Part shown: one piece after another, positions 1 to 11,530 of the stretch
Layout of the letters: every line of letters starts with the position of its first letter
Position numbering within the stretch: the first letter of the stretch is position 1
NCBI RefSeq assembly: GCF_019175285.1
Contig: NC_056527.1
Span: 116,490,476 to 116,554,475, forward strand
Length of the DNA stretch: 64,000 nt
Reading direction: 5' to 3'
From: Sceloporus undulatus
Taxonomy: Eukaryota; Chordata; Lepidosauria; Squamata; Phrynosomatidae
Notes under the pieces: generated by a model
Told to the model about the DNA's origin: nothing
The model's input: the letters and a program-made list of their open reading frames with translations, nothing else
The model's database searches: none
Program-made: the position numbers and the translations under genes

Positions 1-1406
1 TGCCGAAGCACCCACTCCTCACCCCATTTGGCCAGGCTGCCAAGACCACTACTCAGGCCTCCATGCACATATGGGTTACAATGTGCTCTCAGGCCAGGCT
101 AAAATGTCCTCTGGCTTCCTGGCCAATGGTGGTGGTGGGAGGCAAACATAGCCCAGAGGAGCTGCACTTCTGCCTCCACCCACCCCTCCTTCCTCAGGAA
201 GCCCACTTTGCATTGTGGGAAAGCTAACAGAGATGGCGTCCAGCACTATCTACCCAAAGAGGAAGTGAAGCAGCAGCAAATGTGAGCAGAGGAAAGGAGA
301 GGGGGCAGGAAATGCCCCCCCTTAGGCAACTGTTTCCTGTGTAGGCAGCTCTTTACAGCTCAGGAAAGGAAACTATGGCCCATCCCAGCAAAGGGGGGGG
401 GAGAGTATGTAGAGACAGCTATCTTCAAATAGAAGTTTCATTTAAAAACAAAATAAAATGACCACATCACCACTGTGGCCAGGCACACACTTATGCACTC
501 ATTCCCTGTCAGACCTGCACACAAACGTGTCCATTTTCTCTCGCATCACACTGATGTTCTGTAGGCAGGTACACTCCCATAACCTCCCATCAGCCCCGGT
601 GCCGGCACCACGGAGAATTCTGGGTGAACAAATGAGGTGACTGTCCTTCTCAATGCATGCGTGCAAGTCATCTTCTTATGGCACACCGATGATGCGCAGG
701 GGAATCTCCATCCCTCCCACACCACCGGGAAGAGGAAAAAAGAGCATTTGAGGGTGGCTACCGGGAAAGCAGTGTGGCAGAAATGGTTGCAACCACTGGC
801 CTTCCTTGAAACACCCCCGTTAGGCATCTGCAAGCAAAACTGATACACCCCTGTCACGGCAGTGCCAGAATGGACTAATGCTCCACCTTAGAAATTCGTC
901 CATTTGAAAATTTCTCTATGGGTTCCCCCACCCACTCCCCACTGAGTTGGGTGTTTCTGGAAAACTGCCCTTTGGGTTTCCCCCATTGTGGCCACAGTCT
1001 CTGATGTAAGAGATGCACGCTGGTTCAGCAGATTTACAAGAAAAGGGAAGCACTGAAGATGCAAACTCGTGCAATCCAGAACGGAAGCATCAACTGACAA
1101 GAACATGAACATCATGGGTAAGTGTGCACAAAGCCTGAGGTCCCTGGTGTAGGCATAAAGGAGGAGAAAAGGGCTGTGGGAACCAAGAGTGAGTGGATCC
1201 CAAAGGCAAGCGTGAGAGAAATAAAAAGAATGGCTTTGGGCAAAAAGGAGGGAGACTTGAAGAAACGTGGGTGTCGCGTAGAGCAAGAAGCGAAAAGTGA
1301 ATGTGTCATATATGTATCAGGCATAACACAGCAATGAGGATGATGCTCACGGATGGTCCAAAGACTGAGACCATACAGGAATTTTATAAACGAAGTAGAA
1401 TAAAAA
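1..1406. other. No gene recognised; left edge of window
   Basis: Non-coding by eye. It holds a 9-G tract (393-401) and unremarkable sequence with no repeat family that I can name. Open frames here are short and lack any family motif. Confidence 0.5.
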
Positions 1407-1580
1407 TGAGAGCCAGCAGGCTGTAGTGGTTTTAGTGTTGGATTTTGGGAGACCAAGGTTCAGCCATGGAAAACCACTGGGTGACCTGAGGAAGTCACAT
1501 TTTCTCAGCCTGAGAAGAAGGAATAGCATGCCTTTTCTGAAAAAAAATCAGGCCACAAAAACCTTAAGAGATAATCACCG
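1407..1580 (+). repeat. tRNA-derived SINE (squamate ACA-tail type), diverged
   Basis: The head has the tRNA-like promoter pattern (gtagtggttttagtgttgg, A-box region), followed by the family body 'aaaaccactgggtgacct' and 'aagtcacattttctcagcct'. The B-box stretch is eroded and the 3' tail is lost. Confidence 0.75.
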
Positions 1581-1694
1581 TATTTCTTCTGACATTTGCC
1601 ACTGCTTCCTTCTCCAGTGGGTTTCCAAGGCCGAGTGGGAATTTGCACTCTGATCCCTCAGTGTCCTAGTCCAGCACACCATACTGGTTCTCTC

Positions 1695-1865
1695 TGCCCC
1701 TTAACTAACCACTGATTCATGAGTATAGCCATGTTAGTCTGTTTTAGCATGACAAGACTTAAAGGAATCCAATAGCATCTTTGAGGCTGACTGGGAAAAC
1801 ATTTTTGCAATAAACTTTCATAGATTGCAGCCCATTTCATCAGATGCACAACTTGATGGCACATG
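1695..1865 (+). repeat. Dispersed repeat of unknown class, copy 1
   Basis: Carries 'gaatccaatagcatctttgag', a middle AT-rich part and 'cccatttcatcagatgca'. The same order of words recurs inverted at 2620-2695 and as pieces at 17696-17760, 35245-35325 and 37325-37400, so it is interspersed. I know this pattern as common in sauropsid genomes but cannot name the family. Confidence 0.6.
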
Positions 1866-2173
1866 AGAACAGTGCTTCCTTCATATCAATCATAGGCCAA
1901 GTGTAAAGGAGCATGTAGGGCAAAGTACAGTTGTAGTCCCTCACTCAACCATTACATACTGCCATGCTGTGGGACTTGCATAGGACAGGGCCATCTCTTC
2001 AGGTATGCCAGGGAACAAAGGAAGCTTTGGATTCCTGTTCTGCCCCATCAGGTGCCAATCACCAACTCTCCAGCTCTCTGGATGATTTGCAAGGCAGGCG
2101 AGATAACTGTGGTACTTGGAAACTGAGGCTGGAATCAGAGAAGGCACAAACTTTAGTTTGCTATAAATGAATA

Positions 2174-2199
2174 TGTGTGTGTATGTGTGTGTGTGTGTG
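2174..2199 (+). repeat. (TG)n microsatellite
   Basis: About 13 TG units with one interruption; it faces a CA tract 75 bases downstream. Confidence 0.95.
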
Positions 2200-2272
2200 C
2201 ATGCAAATCTACACTGTCTCCCACTGGAAACAAAAACAAAACCACAGACCTCCAGGGCTGTATACAGAGATA

Positions 2273-2273
<1 letters not shown>

Positions 2274-2318
<45 letters not shown>
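2274..2318 (+). repeat. (CA)n microsatellite
   Basis: About 22 uninterrupted CA units. Confidence 0.98.
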
Positions 2319-2320
<2 letters not shown>

Positions 2321-2378
2321 CATGTGTACATTCAAACAAACAAAACTGCACATATGAAATGTTCCATAGTCAATGAGT

Positions 2379-2600
2379 CAGCCGGCATGGTGTAGTGGTT
2401 TGATTGTTGGACTACAACTCTGGAGACCAGGGTTTGAATCCCTGCTTAGCCATGGAAACCCACTGGGTGACCTTGCCAAGTCACACTCTTATAGCCTCAG
2501 AGGAAGGCAAGCTCTTTCTGAACAAATCTTGCCAAGAAAGCCCTGTGATTGCATAGGGTCACTATAAGTCGGAAATGAGTTGTAGGCACACAACAGGAAC
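2379..2600 (+). repeat. tRNA-derived SINE, near full length
   Basis: A complete copy: A-box region 'tggtgtagtggtttgattg', B-box 'gggtttgaatccc', body 'cccactgggtgacctt', 'tcttgccaagaaagcc', and end 'ataagtcggaaatgagt' followed by 'ggcacacaacaggaacc'. The same order of words defines the other copies in the window. Confidence 0.88.
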
Positions 2601-2619
2601 CAAACCCCTCATCTGAAGA

Positions 2620-2695
2620 AATGGGTTGAAATCCACAAAAGCTCAGGAAAAAATAAATCACTGAGTCTTAAAAAGTGTCACTGGATTCTTTCCCC
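2620..2695 (-). repeat. Dispersed repeat of unknown class, copy 2 (inverted)
   Basis: The reverse complement reads 'gaatccagtgacacttttt', then 'caacccatttcttcagatga', the same order as at 1695-1865. Confidence 0.55.
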
Positions 2696-3159
2696 TCACC
2701 CTTTCCCTTTCTCTCACCCACACAGGGAGTCACACACAAGTGGGTGCAACATGCACACAGTTAGGGACACAGCATCCAAGTAACTCCCTCTCCCAAGATG
2801 CAGTCTCTGCTTCCATCCTATGCAACACTTCTACACAGTGGTTCATGTCTCAAAAGGTTACGCACAGAGGAAAGTGGATTCTTTCCTCTGGAAGCCGACA
2901 CTTGAATCAGTCATCCCCTAGCGGCAGGGGCGTGCGCGGGTGTGTGGCTTCTTAGAGCAATGTGTGGGAAGACTGAATAGGTCAGGAGAACTTTGAGGGA
3001 AAGCAAACCCCCTCTCCCCTTCCAGGATGTGGGTTTTAGAGTCTTGTTTGTAAGGAGACAGGCGGTGTGTTTTGTATGTGAGTGTGACTGCATGTATGTG
3101 ATTCATTAGACACAATGCACGGTCCCCCACATTCTCGCCCAGGAGGGTGAGAACAGCTG

Positions 3160-3178
3160 TGTCAGCGCTGACTCAGCA
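3160..3178 (+). promoter_or_regulatory. Candidate MARE / antioxidant response element
   Basis: TGTCAGCGCTGACTCAGCA contains GCTGACTCAGCA, which matches 12 of 13 positions of the T-MARE and also the ARE core TGACnnnGCA, bound by small MAF with NRF2, NF-E2 or BACH proteins. It abuts a near-palindromic TCAGCGCTGA. The neighbourhood is moderately GC-rich. Function is inferred from motif only. Confidence 0.4.
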
Positions 3179-4398
3179 CCAGTACGGCCGCCACTTCTCC
3201 CTCTCTCCCCTTTTCTGTCCTGGAAACCACTGAGAGGGGAGGAGTGTGTGCAGAGTCACTTCAGTTCATCCCCTCAACTTCACAACACACACATACACAC
3301 AAACACAGGGGCACACAGTAACCCCCCCCCACAGACATATCCCAGGTCCTTACCTTCCAACATAAGACACCCAGGCCCTTTTCTTTCCACTCTGCCAACA
3401 AATGTAATATGACATGTACACAAGACACAGTAACACACACAAGTAAAGATAGCAACCATGTCAATGGGAGAGGGTGCATGTGAATCTGTTGCAGTTTTTA
3501 GTTCAAAGTTTAAAGGAGCTATCCAAGGGGTGGAGCTCTGATGCCTGGAATAGTTTCCACACTTTGGATAACTTATGAAAAGTTCATAATTAAACCCCCA
3601 ACAGTCCCCCCCCCACATGGGTCCATTGACATAAAGGAAAATCTCTCTCTCTCAATCTCTCTCTCTTACACACACACAGAAACACATATAGTGGTAAACT
3701 GGATACAACAATGCACAAATTCACCAAAAGAAAATACATGGAGTGGTGCCCAAAATCCACTGCGATGGACTAGAAAAAAAGGAATAAATTCAGGGGTATG
3801 GTGGGAGTCCATGCACTGTTGAAAACTATGTGCCTACCAGTTGCCCTGGGGGCAGGGGGGGATTCTCTCTTTGGCTCTTCCTTCTTTACCCATGATGATC
3901 AATGAGGCAAAAACAACATTAACAAGAAACATGTCTTCCCCAACAGAGGGCAACTGAGCACACCATGGGGGGGGGGGGACCCTGACATTTTAGAGCATAA
4001 CAGATACAGGAGGGCAGAAGTCCACAGAGGTGAGGACTGAAGGAATTCCCCTCTTCTCAGGTACAGCACTTGGGATTCCCAGGGAGTGAGAATCAAATTT
4101 CTAAGCCTTCCAGACCTCAAAGCCCATCCCACCCCGATCTTGCTTGTCCTCGATTTGTAAAGCCCTCCCAGGAGTGTTAGATTACAACTGCCATCATCCT
4201 CAACCAGCAGAGGTCAATGGGAGTTGCAGTCTGACATGCCTGCCAGGCTGTGAAAGGCTACCATATCCTGTCAGTTTGCTATTGAACTATCCAACAGTGG
4301 AACAGAGAAAGACAGAGAGAGTGAATGTGGGAACAGGTAGAGAGTTCTTTAAATGAAATGGAGAAATAGATTTTGAGCAGAAAACAACCTTTTCACGC

Positions 4399-4401
<3 letters not shown>

Positions 4402-4436
<35 letters not shown>
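4402..4436 (+). repeat. (CA)n microsatellite
   Basis: About 17 CA units. Confidence 0.98.
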
Positions 4437-4437
<1 letters not shown>

Positions 4438-5422
4438 GAGAGGAGAATATACAAACCAGTTCTGTCACATGTCAAGAGAGACAAGGCTGAGACTCAGGAA
4501 AATCAAACAAGACATACCTGAATCTCACTAAGAAAAATTATCTGGCCTTCTGTGGAATGGACAAAGGGCTGATCTAGACGCAAACACATACGAAGCACCA
4601 CTGAAGGCCCTAGAGTTACAAAACAGACACTGAAGCACAACAGGAACGGGGTGGGGGCCAGAAACACAGAGTTTCATCATTGTGTGGCCCTAAAGAAAAA
4701 TTGCAACACAAAGGTAGAAGCCATGCAGCTGTTCACAGGAGCATCACAATGGGTGAAGACAGACTCACAGAGCTGCAACGGATTCTCTCCCTTACATACC
4801 CAACAAACACAACCAAAACCTCTAAAAGACAGACAGTAATATTTCATATTGAAAAGGCAGGATCCTTATTGTAATTGTCAAAGGCACACAAATAAAGGCA
4901 GAAACTTTTCACAGGTTAAGTAGCAACATGTGAGCACCACACAGGCCATGCGCGAGACACAAATAAACCAAGGGCTCTCTCTGTCCAGCACACTGGCACA
5001 GCAGCTCCCTCTCTTCCTCTCTCTCTTGGATCACACACAGAGAAAAGAGACCACAGAACACATACACCCAAAGCTGATGTGCACATGTATACCCTAATTC
5101 CACCCAGACGGCATGGCCTTACCTCCTGGCACACGAGGGGTGGCTGTGCCTGTGTGAAAGAGAGGCGTGGCATGGCCCTGCTTCAAAGCTGTCCACCGTT
5201 GTTGTCCCCCAGGGGTACAAAGGAGCTCCTGACCAGCAGAGGTGATTGAGCCAGAACGAGTGTGGTGTGTGAAACCTGTGTGTTCCTTGCCTGCCGGCTT
5301 GTCCTACTGTCTTCTTTCCCCACCACCATCACCACCTCGGCTGCCACTGTGTGGGGCTCGGGGTCCCTGCCAAGTCGGCGGAGCAGTGTGTGAGTGTGTG
5401 GGGGGTGAATTCCGGCCACAAG

Positions 5423-5433
5423 TGACTCAGCCC
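5423..5433 (+). promoter_or_regulatory. AP-1 / NF-E2-like site
   Basis: GTGACTCAGCC, a TGACTCA AP-1 core extended by GC, next to a 10-C tract. Motif evidence only. Confidence 0.25.
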
Positions 5434-6639
5434 TCCTCCCCCCCCCCCAAACTTATCCTGGTTTAAAGGGCTGGGTGACATCATCAAACGCCCCCCCCCT
5501 TGCCGCCGTTCTAGTTCCCTTCTCCACCCCCTCTCTCCTGCAGCATTGGCCTGCCTTGGGAATCCCAGACAACAGTCGCCTCCCCCTCACAGCCCCAACT
5601 GCCCGGCTTCCTTCCCTACAACTCATTCTGAGAAAACACAACTGCAGAAGCAGCAGCAACAATAACAACAACAATGCAGTCATACCTGCCATCGCCGAGT
5701 GGGCTCCACGTACCACACAATGGTAGGACCCATACAAACACACTCAGGCGCAGCACACAAAGGCACAGGACATTTTAAACAGAGACACATCCTTGCAACA
5801 CACACCAAGAGCTCTCTGAGGGGACACCGCACCATCTCATGCCCTCACACCACGCAACAACAACACCCCCTCCCCACCTTCCCACAAATATACACTCAAA
5901 ATCGTCCGCCAACATGTAACTCATGTACAAGGCTGGTGAGCGTAAGCGGAGCAACGTCACGCAACTGATATCGCAGTTCGCAGCTCCGCTGTCTATGTAT
6001 AAACACAGCAAAAGATAGCACAACAATGGCAGAGGGAGAGAGGGAGGCCCCTGTGTCCTGGCACATCCCAGCTGCCTCCTCTTACACAATGCAGCACCAC
6101 ATGCTGACGAAATGGCCAAGACATACGCAAGGAAGTGTGGATATCATTCACACAGACACACACACCCATCCTTTTCTTGCTCTCATTTCTAACCCACTCC
6201 AGATTCCTGGTTGTGTAAGGAACTGGTAGCAATATTTCCAAAGCAACTGTTAGGCAATTAAAAAGATGAAGACGACCACGACATGCCACGCAGATTGTGC
6301 CAGTTCCTGTCAGCGGCACCAGCTTACGTCATTTGCTGAAGCTGTAACTGTTTCCCTGCTGGAAACAGAGTATTCAAAGAGTATTGAGAGTGTCCATTGG
6401 AGAGAGAACAATTCAAGGTCCCACACCTGCACCACTAACACAAATATACTAAAGAGAAGCCTCAGAGGTGTGTGTGTGTGTGTCTGTGTACAAAGAAGCC
6501 TTGGTTGCTCAGCACCCATGCAGGCCACAAGGTCAATCAAACTGGATAGACAATCCCACAATGAAGGAAGGTCTGGGAAAGGGTAAGGCCTTGATTGTTG
6601 AGACAGGCATTTAAAACATTTTTTTTAAAGTCCTGAGGT

Positions 6640-6900
6640 TTGTGTATTGTTTCAAAGTGTATCAGTTTTTTGAAGTGATTTTATCTTTTTAAAACTTGTA
6701 TTCTATTTTTAAATGAATGTTCTTTTAAATATTGTAATAGTTTAATGCCGTTTTAATTCTCTGTTTTGTAGGTTTTTAATTGTATTGAGTTTTTTAGACC
6801 GTAAGCTGCTTTGGCTCCCAGTCTTGGGAGGAAAGCGGGATTGATGATGATGATGATGATGATGATACTGTGTTCCTGCATGGCAGGGAGTTGGATTAAT
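6640..6900 (+). repeat. LINE 3'-end-like repeat with (GAT)n tail
   Basis: AT-rich text ends in 'accgtaagctgctttggctc' and 'ggaaagcgggat', a typical 3' terminus of L2-like LINEs in reptiles, followed by GAT repeats (6842-6866). Confidence 0.55.
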
Positions 6901-6904
6901 AAAT

Positions 6905-7740
6905 AAATAATAATAAATTGTTTATTTATATACCGCTTTTCCTGGGATCAAAGCGGTTTACATTACTTAAAACTATGACCAAGGTCATAATACAGCATAA
7001 AAACAGTTAAGAAATAGAATTACCATTACAATATTAACAATTCCATAAAATTATCTAAAAATAACACAATTAGATAAGACTAAAAGATCAGAAATATTTA
7101 CAATAACATAGTCCGGTTGGGGAGTATGGTCTCTAAAGAGAGTCAGGAGGGTAAGCTTGTTGGAAGAGGTAGGTTTTTAATGCCTTTTTAAAGGCTTCTA
7201 ATGACCCGCTAGAGCGGATATCTTCCGGGAGTCCATTCCAGAGAGTGGGCGCTATAGCCGTATAAGCCTTCTGCTGGGTTGTCGCCAGTCTCACCTTAGG
7301 ATGTGTTCAAGTAATAGTTTCCCCGTCATTCTGAGGGTGCGGGGCGGATTGTGTAGGGAGAGGTGTTCCCTCAAGTAACCCAGGCCCAAGCCATTTAGGG
7401 CTTTAAAAGTAATAACCAACACTTTGTATTGGGACCGGAAGCGAATTGGCAGCCAGTGAAGAGATTTTAACACAGGTGTTATATGATCTGATCTAGATGT
7501 ACCCGTGATCAGTCTGGCTGCGGCATTTTGAACCAGATGAAGCTTCCGAACCTGATACAAAGGTAGCCCCATGTAGAGCGCATTACAGAAATCCAAACGA
7601 GAGGTTACCAGTGCATGTACTACAATTTCTAGGTCCTTCCGATCCAGACAGAGACGCAGTTGGCGTATCAGCCGAAGCTGGTACCAAGCACTTCTGGCCA
7701 TTGCATCTACTGTACTTGAGATGATAACTGTAGCGATGGA
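6905..7740 (-). mobile_element. L2-clade LINE, 3' fragment with end of reverse transcriptase
   Basis: The minus-strand frame at 7291-7701 reads LVTSRLDFCNALYMGLP, LVQNAAARLITGTSRSDHIT and PVLKSLHWLPIRFRSQYKVL, the C-terminal 'thumb' region typical of L2/Maui reverse transcriptases. Downstream (lower coordinates) is the 3' untranslated region ending in 'aagcggtatataaataaac' and an A/T-rich tail at 6905. The element is 5' truncated, as LINE insertions usually are. It is not a host gene. Confidence 0.85.
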
Positions 7741-7767
7741 TCCAGGAGTACCCCCAAACTATGAACT

Positions 7768-7825
7768 TTGGATGGCTCTTGGGGTCATTTCCAACTCCTA
7801 GGTGATTCTATGATTCTAATAATAA
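7768..7825 (+). mobile_element. CR1 LINE, short 3' terminal fragment
   Basis: 'tggatggctcttggggtc' and 'ctatgattct', the CR1 3' terminus with its characteristic octamer-like end. Confidence 0.65.
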
Positions 7826-7989
7826 AGATGATGATGATAGCCCCAAAACCCTGAACAGCAGAGTGGCTAGATGCTGTCATATTTTTTAAAAATATGACAT
7901 ATGGGTACAACGGTGGTAGTGCTCATATAAAAAGTCAGAGAGAGCCACAATGCAGTAATATGAGGTTCTTCACATGTTCAGCAGTTATT

Positions 7990-8125
7990 CTAGAATCATA
8001 GAGTTGGAAGAGACCCCCAAGGGCCATTAAGTCTAACTCACTGTTGTCAAGCCAGGTGTACTCCATCCTATATCTGTGCATTTCTTTTTTTTCTGCCTAA
8101 GTGAACCTTACATTCTCAGCAATGA
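7990..8125 (-). mobile_element. CR1 LINE 3' end with a large internal deletion
   Basis: 'agaatcatagagttggaaga' (CR1 3' end, inverted) is followed after ~50 bases by 'ctgttgtcaagccaggtgt', which in intact CR1 lies ~650 bases further in; compare 50213-51175. The middle is therefore lost. Confidence 0.75.
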
Positions 8126-8191
8126 TATCTTGACTCAAAGAGAAGGTGGAGAAACACGAGAGAGAGAACAAAAGAGCATGGGGATCATGAA

Positions 8192-8193
<2 letters not shown>

Positions 8194-8227
<34 letters not shown>
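8194..8227 (+). repeat. (CA)n microsatellite
   Basis: About 17 CA units. Confidence 0.98.
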
Positions 8228-8228
<1 letters not shown>

Positions 8229-8229
8229 C

Positions 8230-9320
8230 TAGAGACTTATTGGTCCCAACAACAATACACCCCCAGAATCAACTCTTGGAAGATGAATAAATAAGTAAAC
8301 CCCATTGATTTGACATGTCTGTTTTAGTGGGGTAAATAATTCAGGACCCTGCCTGCTGCTGAACAGAAATGGCCCCACAGTCCGCTGCTCTTGAGGGACG
8401 TAAGGGTTAACAGCTTCTCCTCACCCAGTAACAGGGATCTATAGCAGCGGTATTCAAAGTCCGGTCTGTGAGCCATTGGCTGCCGGTCTGCGGTGAGGTT
8501 CCAGGACAGAAAGAAACAGCTGCAGCCAGTGAGCACAAATACCGCACACGTTCCTTCTGTGAAATGCAGAACCCAAACACAAAATGTTGGGGAGGGAATC
8601 AGGTGGGGCTGACAGGCATGAAATAAAGGGATGGAGAAATTGGGGATGGGGCAGGGATGTGGGGAACATCTGTGGGCCCACAAGAGAGAGACCACAAAAC
8701 GTGAAGGGTTGTGCTGGGGTTAACTGTTCGCTCACTCCAACAAGGAGCCTTTTAAGGTGACAGTGGCTGCAATTGGGGGAGGCGCTGTGTATGCATCACA
8801 CTCTGAACCTCCTCCTTCTGCTCATAGATATGCAAAGGACCTCCCTCCACGACCTGCCCTTGCCCCCTCCCACTCTCCACCCCAAGTGCCCAGCTGCTAG
8901 GCAGGAGGGGTGGGGAGGAGGCCCAGAGCCCTGGCTCAGCCCCTCCAGCAGCAGTAGCAGTAGCAGAGGGCAGACATCAGGAAGAGAACAAGGGAAAGAA
9001 GGGGAGGGAAGGAGGAGAAAGACCACTTGGTGTGTGCGCGCGCATGTGTGCCCTACGTCCTTGTAGGCTGTGACGTCTACATGAGCATGCTTTGTCTCTT
9101 CAAGCATGCAAAGACACTGGTACAACAGCGCTTGAGCAGGAACACAGCTTTCTATAAGCACTCCTATATTTGGGGATGTAAGAAAGCGCATTTCGGCCCC
9201 TCAAGCTAAAGCATAGCATGCTTCCCACCAGCGCCCATTCCTAGCACTTGCTGCCTGATCCATGGACAGAAGGAGAGACAGACACAGCTTCATCATGCCT
9301 AGGCCCAGAGGAAGATTAAA
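8230..9320. other. Non-coding stretch, no repeat named
   Basis: Contains a GC-rich segment at 8,800-9,060 with an AGC/AGT run (8,946-8,967) and a short alternating GC stretch (9,031-9,042), but no coding exon or repeat I can name. Confidence 0.4.
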
Positions 9321-9540
9321 GGCCCTCCCTCCATCTTAATAGCTACCACCCTGGCCTTAGAGGGAGAGAAGAGCTGGCAGTATCTGCTGGATTTGCTCCC
9401 CTTTCCCCACTGCCATTCCCTTCTCCTTTTGTGTCATGTCTTTTAGATTGTAAGCCTGAGGGCAGGGAACTGTCAATCTGCTCTGAGAGACTTTGTGGCT
9501 GAAGAACAGGATGTAAATACTCAAAATAAAATAAAACAAA
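9320..9540 (+). repeat. Dispersed repeat, LINE 3'-end type, copy 1
   Basis: 'agagggagagaagagctggc', 'actgccattcccttctcctt' and 'ttgtaagcctgagggcaggg' recur in the same order at 43610-43850, so this is a family. The 'gtaagcc..gagggcaggga..ataaatac' end resembles LINE 3' termini widespread in amniotes. Confidence 0.6.
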
Positions 9541-9563
9541 ACAAAATAAAATAAAATAAAATA
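9521..9563 (+). repeat. (AAAAT/AAAAC)n microsatellite
   Basis: Pentamer run at the tail of the preceding repeat, probably grown from its poly(A)-like end. Confidence 0.9.
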
Positions 9564-9564
9564 A

Positions 9565-10146
9565 TTTTTTCACCACCATCCCTTAAGCTTTCTTGATAGT
9601 CCTCCTCAAGCTGGTGTCCTCCTGATGTGATGTGCAATACACAACCTGGTTGTGAGATTATGCAAATTATAGTCCAACTGACCTGGCAGTTGCAGATAGC
9701 TTGGCCTAAAATTTCATTTCAGAGTGGAACACATCACCACCCGCTCTTCCCAAAACATGCCAAACCTCAGTCATCCACCCCTCCCCACCCCAATATGTCC
9801 ATCCTGCTCCTTCCATTGCTGTGAATAAAATAGCAACAAGCATTATAACAGCAGCAGTGAACAATACAGAAAACTGAAGTGGAAAGAAAGGAAGAGAAAG
9901 AAGCATGCAAATTCAAACAAGGCCCAACAATGCCACACACTCACCAAAGCGGGGGTCTGCCTGTCACGACTTTCTCATGGGCTGACTCCCCCGCCCACAC
10001 CGGACCCATGCGGCGTTCTGGCCCACAAGGTGCGGCTGGCGGGGGGGTACGGCTATGCTCCAGCCATGGTGGATAACCTAATCCTGTGGAGAAAGAAGGA
10101 AAATAGTGTGTTAAATGGTGTGATCTGTACCCTTGAGACTAAAATA
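9565..10146. other. No gene recognised
   Basis: Unique-looking sequence. A small GC-rich part at 9,960-10,070 has no clear exon or repeat. Confidence 0.4.
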
Positions 10147-10490
10147 TAAATATATAATAAATCTTTATTTCTATCCCGCCCTTCCAAGAAGATCAGGGCG
10201 GCTTACAGCAGTGTGACATGCACACAATACAAAGTTAAAAACACATAACAACAATATACAAACTAAAACAGCAATAAAAGCCCCATAGCCCGTCCTCATG
10301 GCCACGGAAGAGGAGGGAGGCCCGCAGGATCTTAATCGGGGAATGCCTGTTTAAATAGGAAGGTCTTAAGGTCCTTCCTAAATTGGGCCAGGGTGGTAGA
10401 TGAGCGGAGCTCGGTGGGCAGCGTATTCCAAAGGGCTGGGGCAGCTGTGGAAAAGGCCCTTCTTGTAGTAGAGGCCAACCTGTCATATAT
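10147..10490 (-). mobile_element. L2-clade LINE, 3' fragment (second family)
   Basis: The minus-strand frame ends AFSTAAPALWNTLPTELRSS, TLAQFRKDLKTFLFKQAF, the terminal residues of L2-type reverse transcriptases. It is followed by a 3' untranslated region ending 'gccgccctgatcttcttgga' and 'agaaataaagatttatta'. Heavily 5' truncated. Confidence 0.85.
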
Positions 10491-10499
10491 ACACACACA

Positions 10500-11330
10500 C
10501 AAACACAGACTGTAACACAAACGCACACATTCATTTAGGCTTCACATTTCACACTCCCCTTTGTAGGAAGAGATGAACAGTCCCCCCCCCATCCCATTTG
10601 CACACTACTTTCTCACACGCTTCAGCTGCCATGCTCCACACTATACACATATCATGCGACCATGACTGTACAAGATTGCATCAGGTCAGGAGAAGAAAAT
10701 GCACAGCCAAACACAGTCTGGGAAGGAAAAGGATTTCACATGGAAGGCACTGGCCATCAACCTCATATCCTTGAAGAAAACTCCCTTAACAATTGGTGCA
10801 CAAACTGTCCGGGCCTTCAGTGGCATTGAGAACAAACCACCAAGATGATACTTGACCAACCAATGTATCTCCGTACCATCCAAGCCTCCCCGTTCTGTAG
10901 AGCCTGCAAATGGTCCCCCTCTGACCAATTCAGGCCTCCACGTTGCCACCGTCAACACTACTGTTAGCTATGCCAAAGCTGTGAGATGCTGGGTGTTATC
11001 AACTGTGTAGTAGGAACAGCTGTGACTTATCGGAGCACAGATACTAGAGCCCATGGTACACTGTATCTCAGCTTCTCCTGCTTCCAGAAGGAAGGGCTGG
11101 TGGCAAGCCAAACGCAAGTGACCCTGGAGGACTAAGGCAGGAAACCACTTGAACTCAGCTGCACCCTTTTCCAATGCAAGTCATGAGAGCCAGTGTGGTG
11201 CCATAGTCTGAGCAAGCTCAGAAACTATGCACTTTTTGGCCGGCAACTCTCAGCTTTCCTCACTACTGAATGTGCTGGCTCAGGCTGCTGGGAGTTACAG
11301 TGCAACTGCTCCAGCAGCATGATTCCCATC
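10500..11330. other. No gene recognised
   Basis: Includes a palindromic scrap around 11,240-11,340 with 'gctgggagttacagtgcaac', related to the hAT-like MITEs elsewhere. The minus-strand frame at 10686-10958 shows no protein family. Confidence 0.4.
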
Positions 11331-11339
11331 TCCAGCTGA

Positions 11340-11530
11340 GAATGTTGGATTGGGATTTGGGAGTTCCAGGTTCTAGTCTCTGATTGAGGGTGACCCTGGG
11401 ATAGTCAAATCTCCCTCAGCTCTGCCTTGCCTCACAGGGTTGTTGCAAGAAGAACATGGAGAGGAAGAAAAGCCACATATATTACCTTGTGTTCCCTGGA
11501 GAAGAGACAGGATTTAAATGTTACTCATGA
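11340..11530 (+). repeat. Second SINE-like repeat ('cctcacagggttgttg' type)
   Basis: 'ctcagctctgccttgcctca' then 'cagggttgttgcaagaag' and a 3' part ending near 'ggatttaaatg'. The inverted equivalent with 'caaccctgtgaggtaggtc' is at 44805-44960. Widespread in lizard genomes; family not named with certainty. Confidence 0.55.

Larger units (their letters stand above)
2700..6560. other. CA-word-rich non-coding stretch without a recognised gene
   Basis: Almost every line has short CA runs (cacaca, acacag, cacacaaa) beyond the one clear microsatellite at 4402-4436, together with 9-12 base C or G tracts (3322-3330, 3606-3614, 3967-3978, 5439-5448). The strand bias (CA on plus) is steady. Open frames here are low-complexity and show no protein family. 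GC rises at 5,250-5,620. Confidence 0.5.

Noticed and set aside
2379-2460. A tRNA gene (A and B boxes)
   Set aside because: No cloverleaf can be drawn and the head is joined to a SINE body found many times.
7291-7701. 136-codon frame as a host protein
   Set aside because: Its sequence is the end of an L2-type reverse transcriptase.
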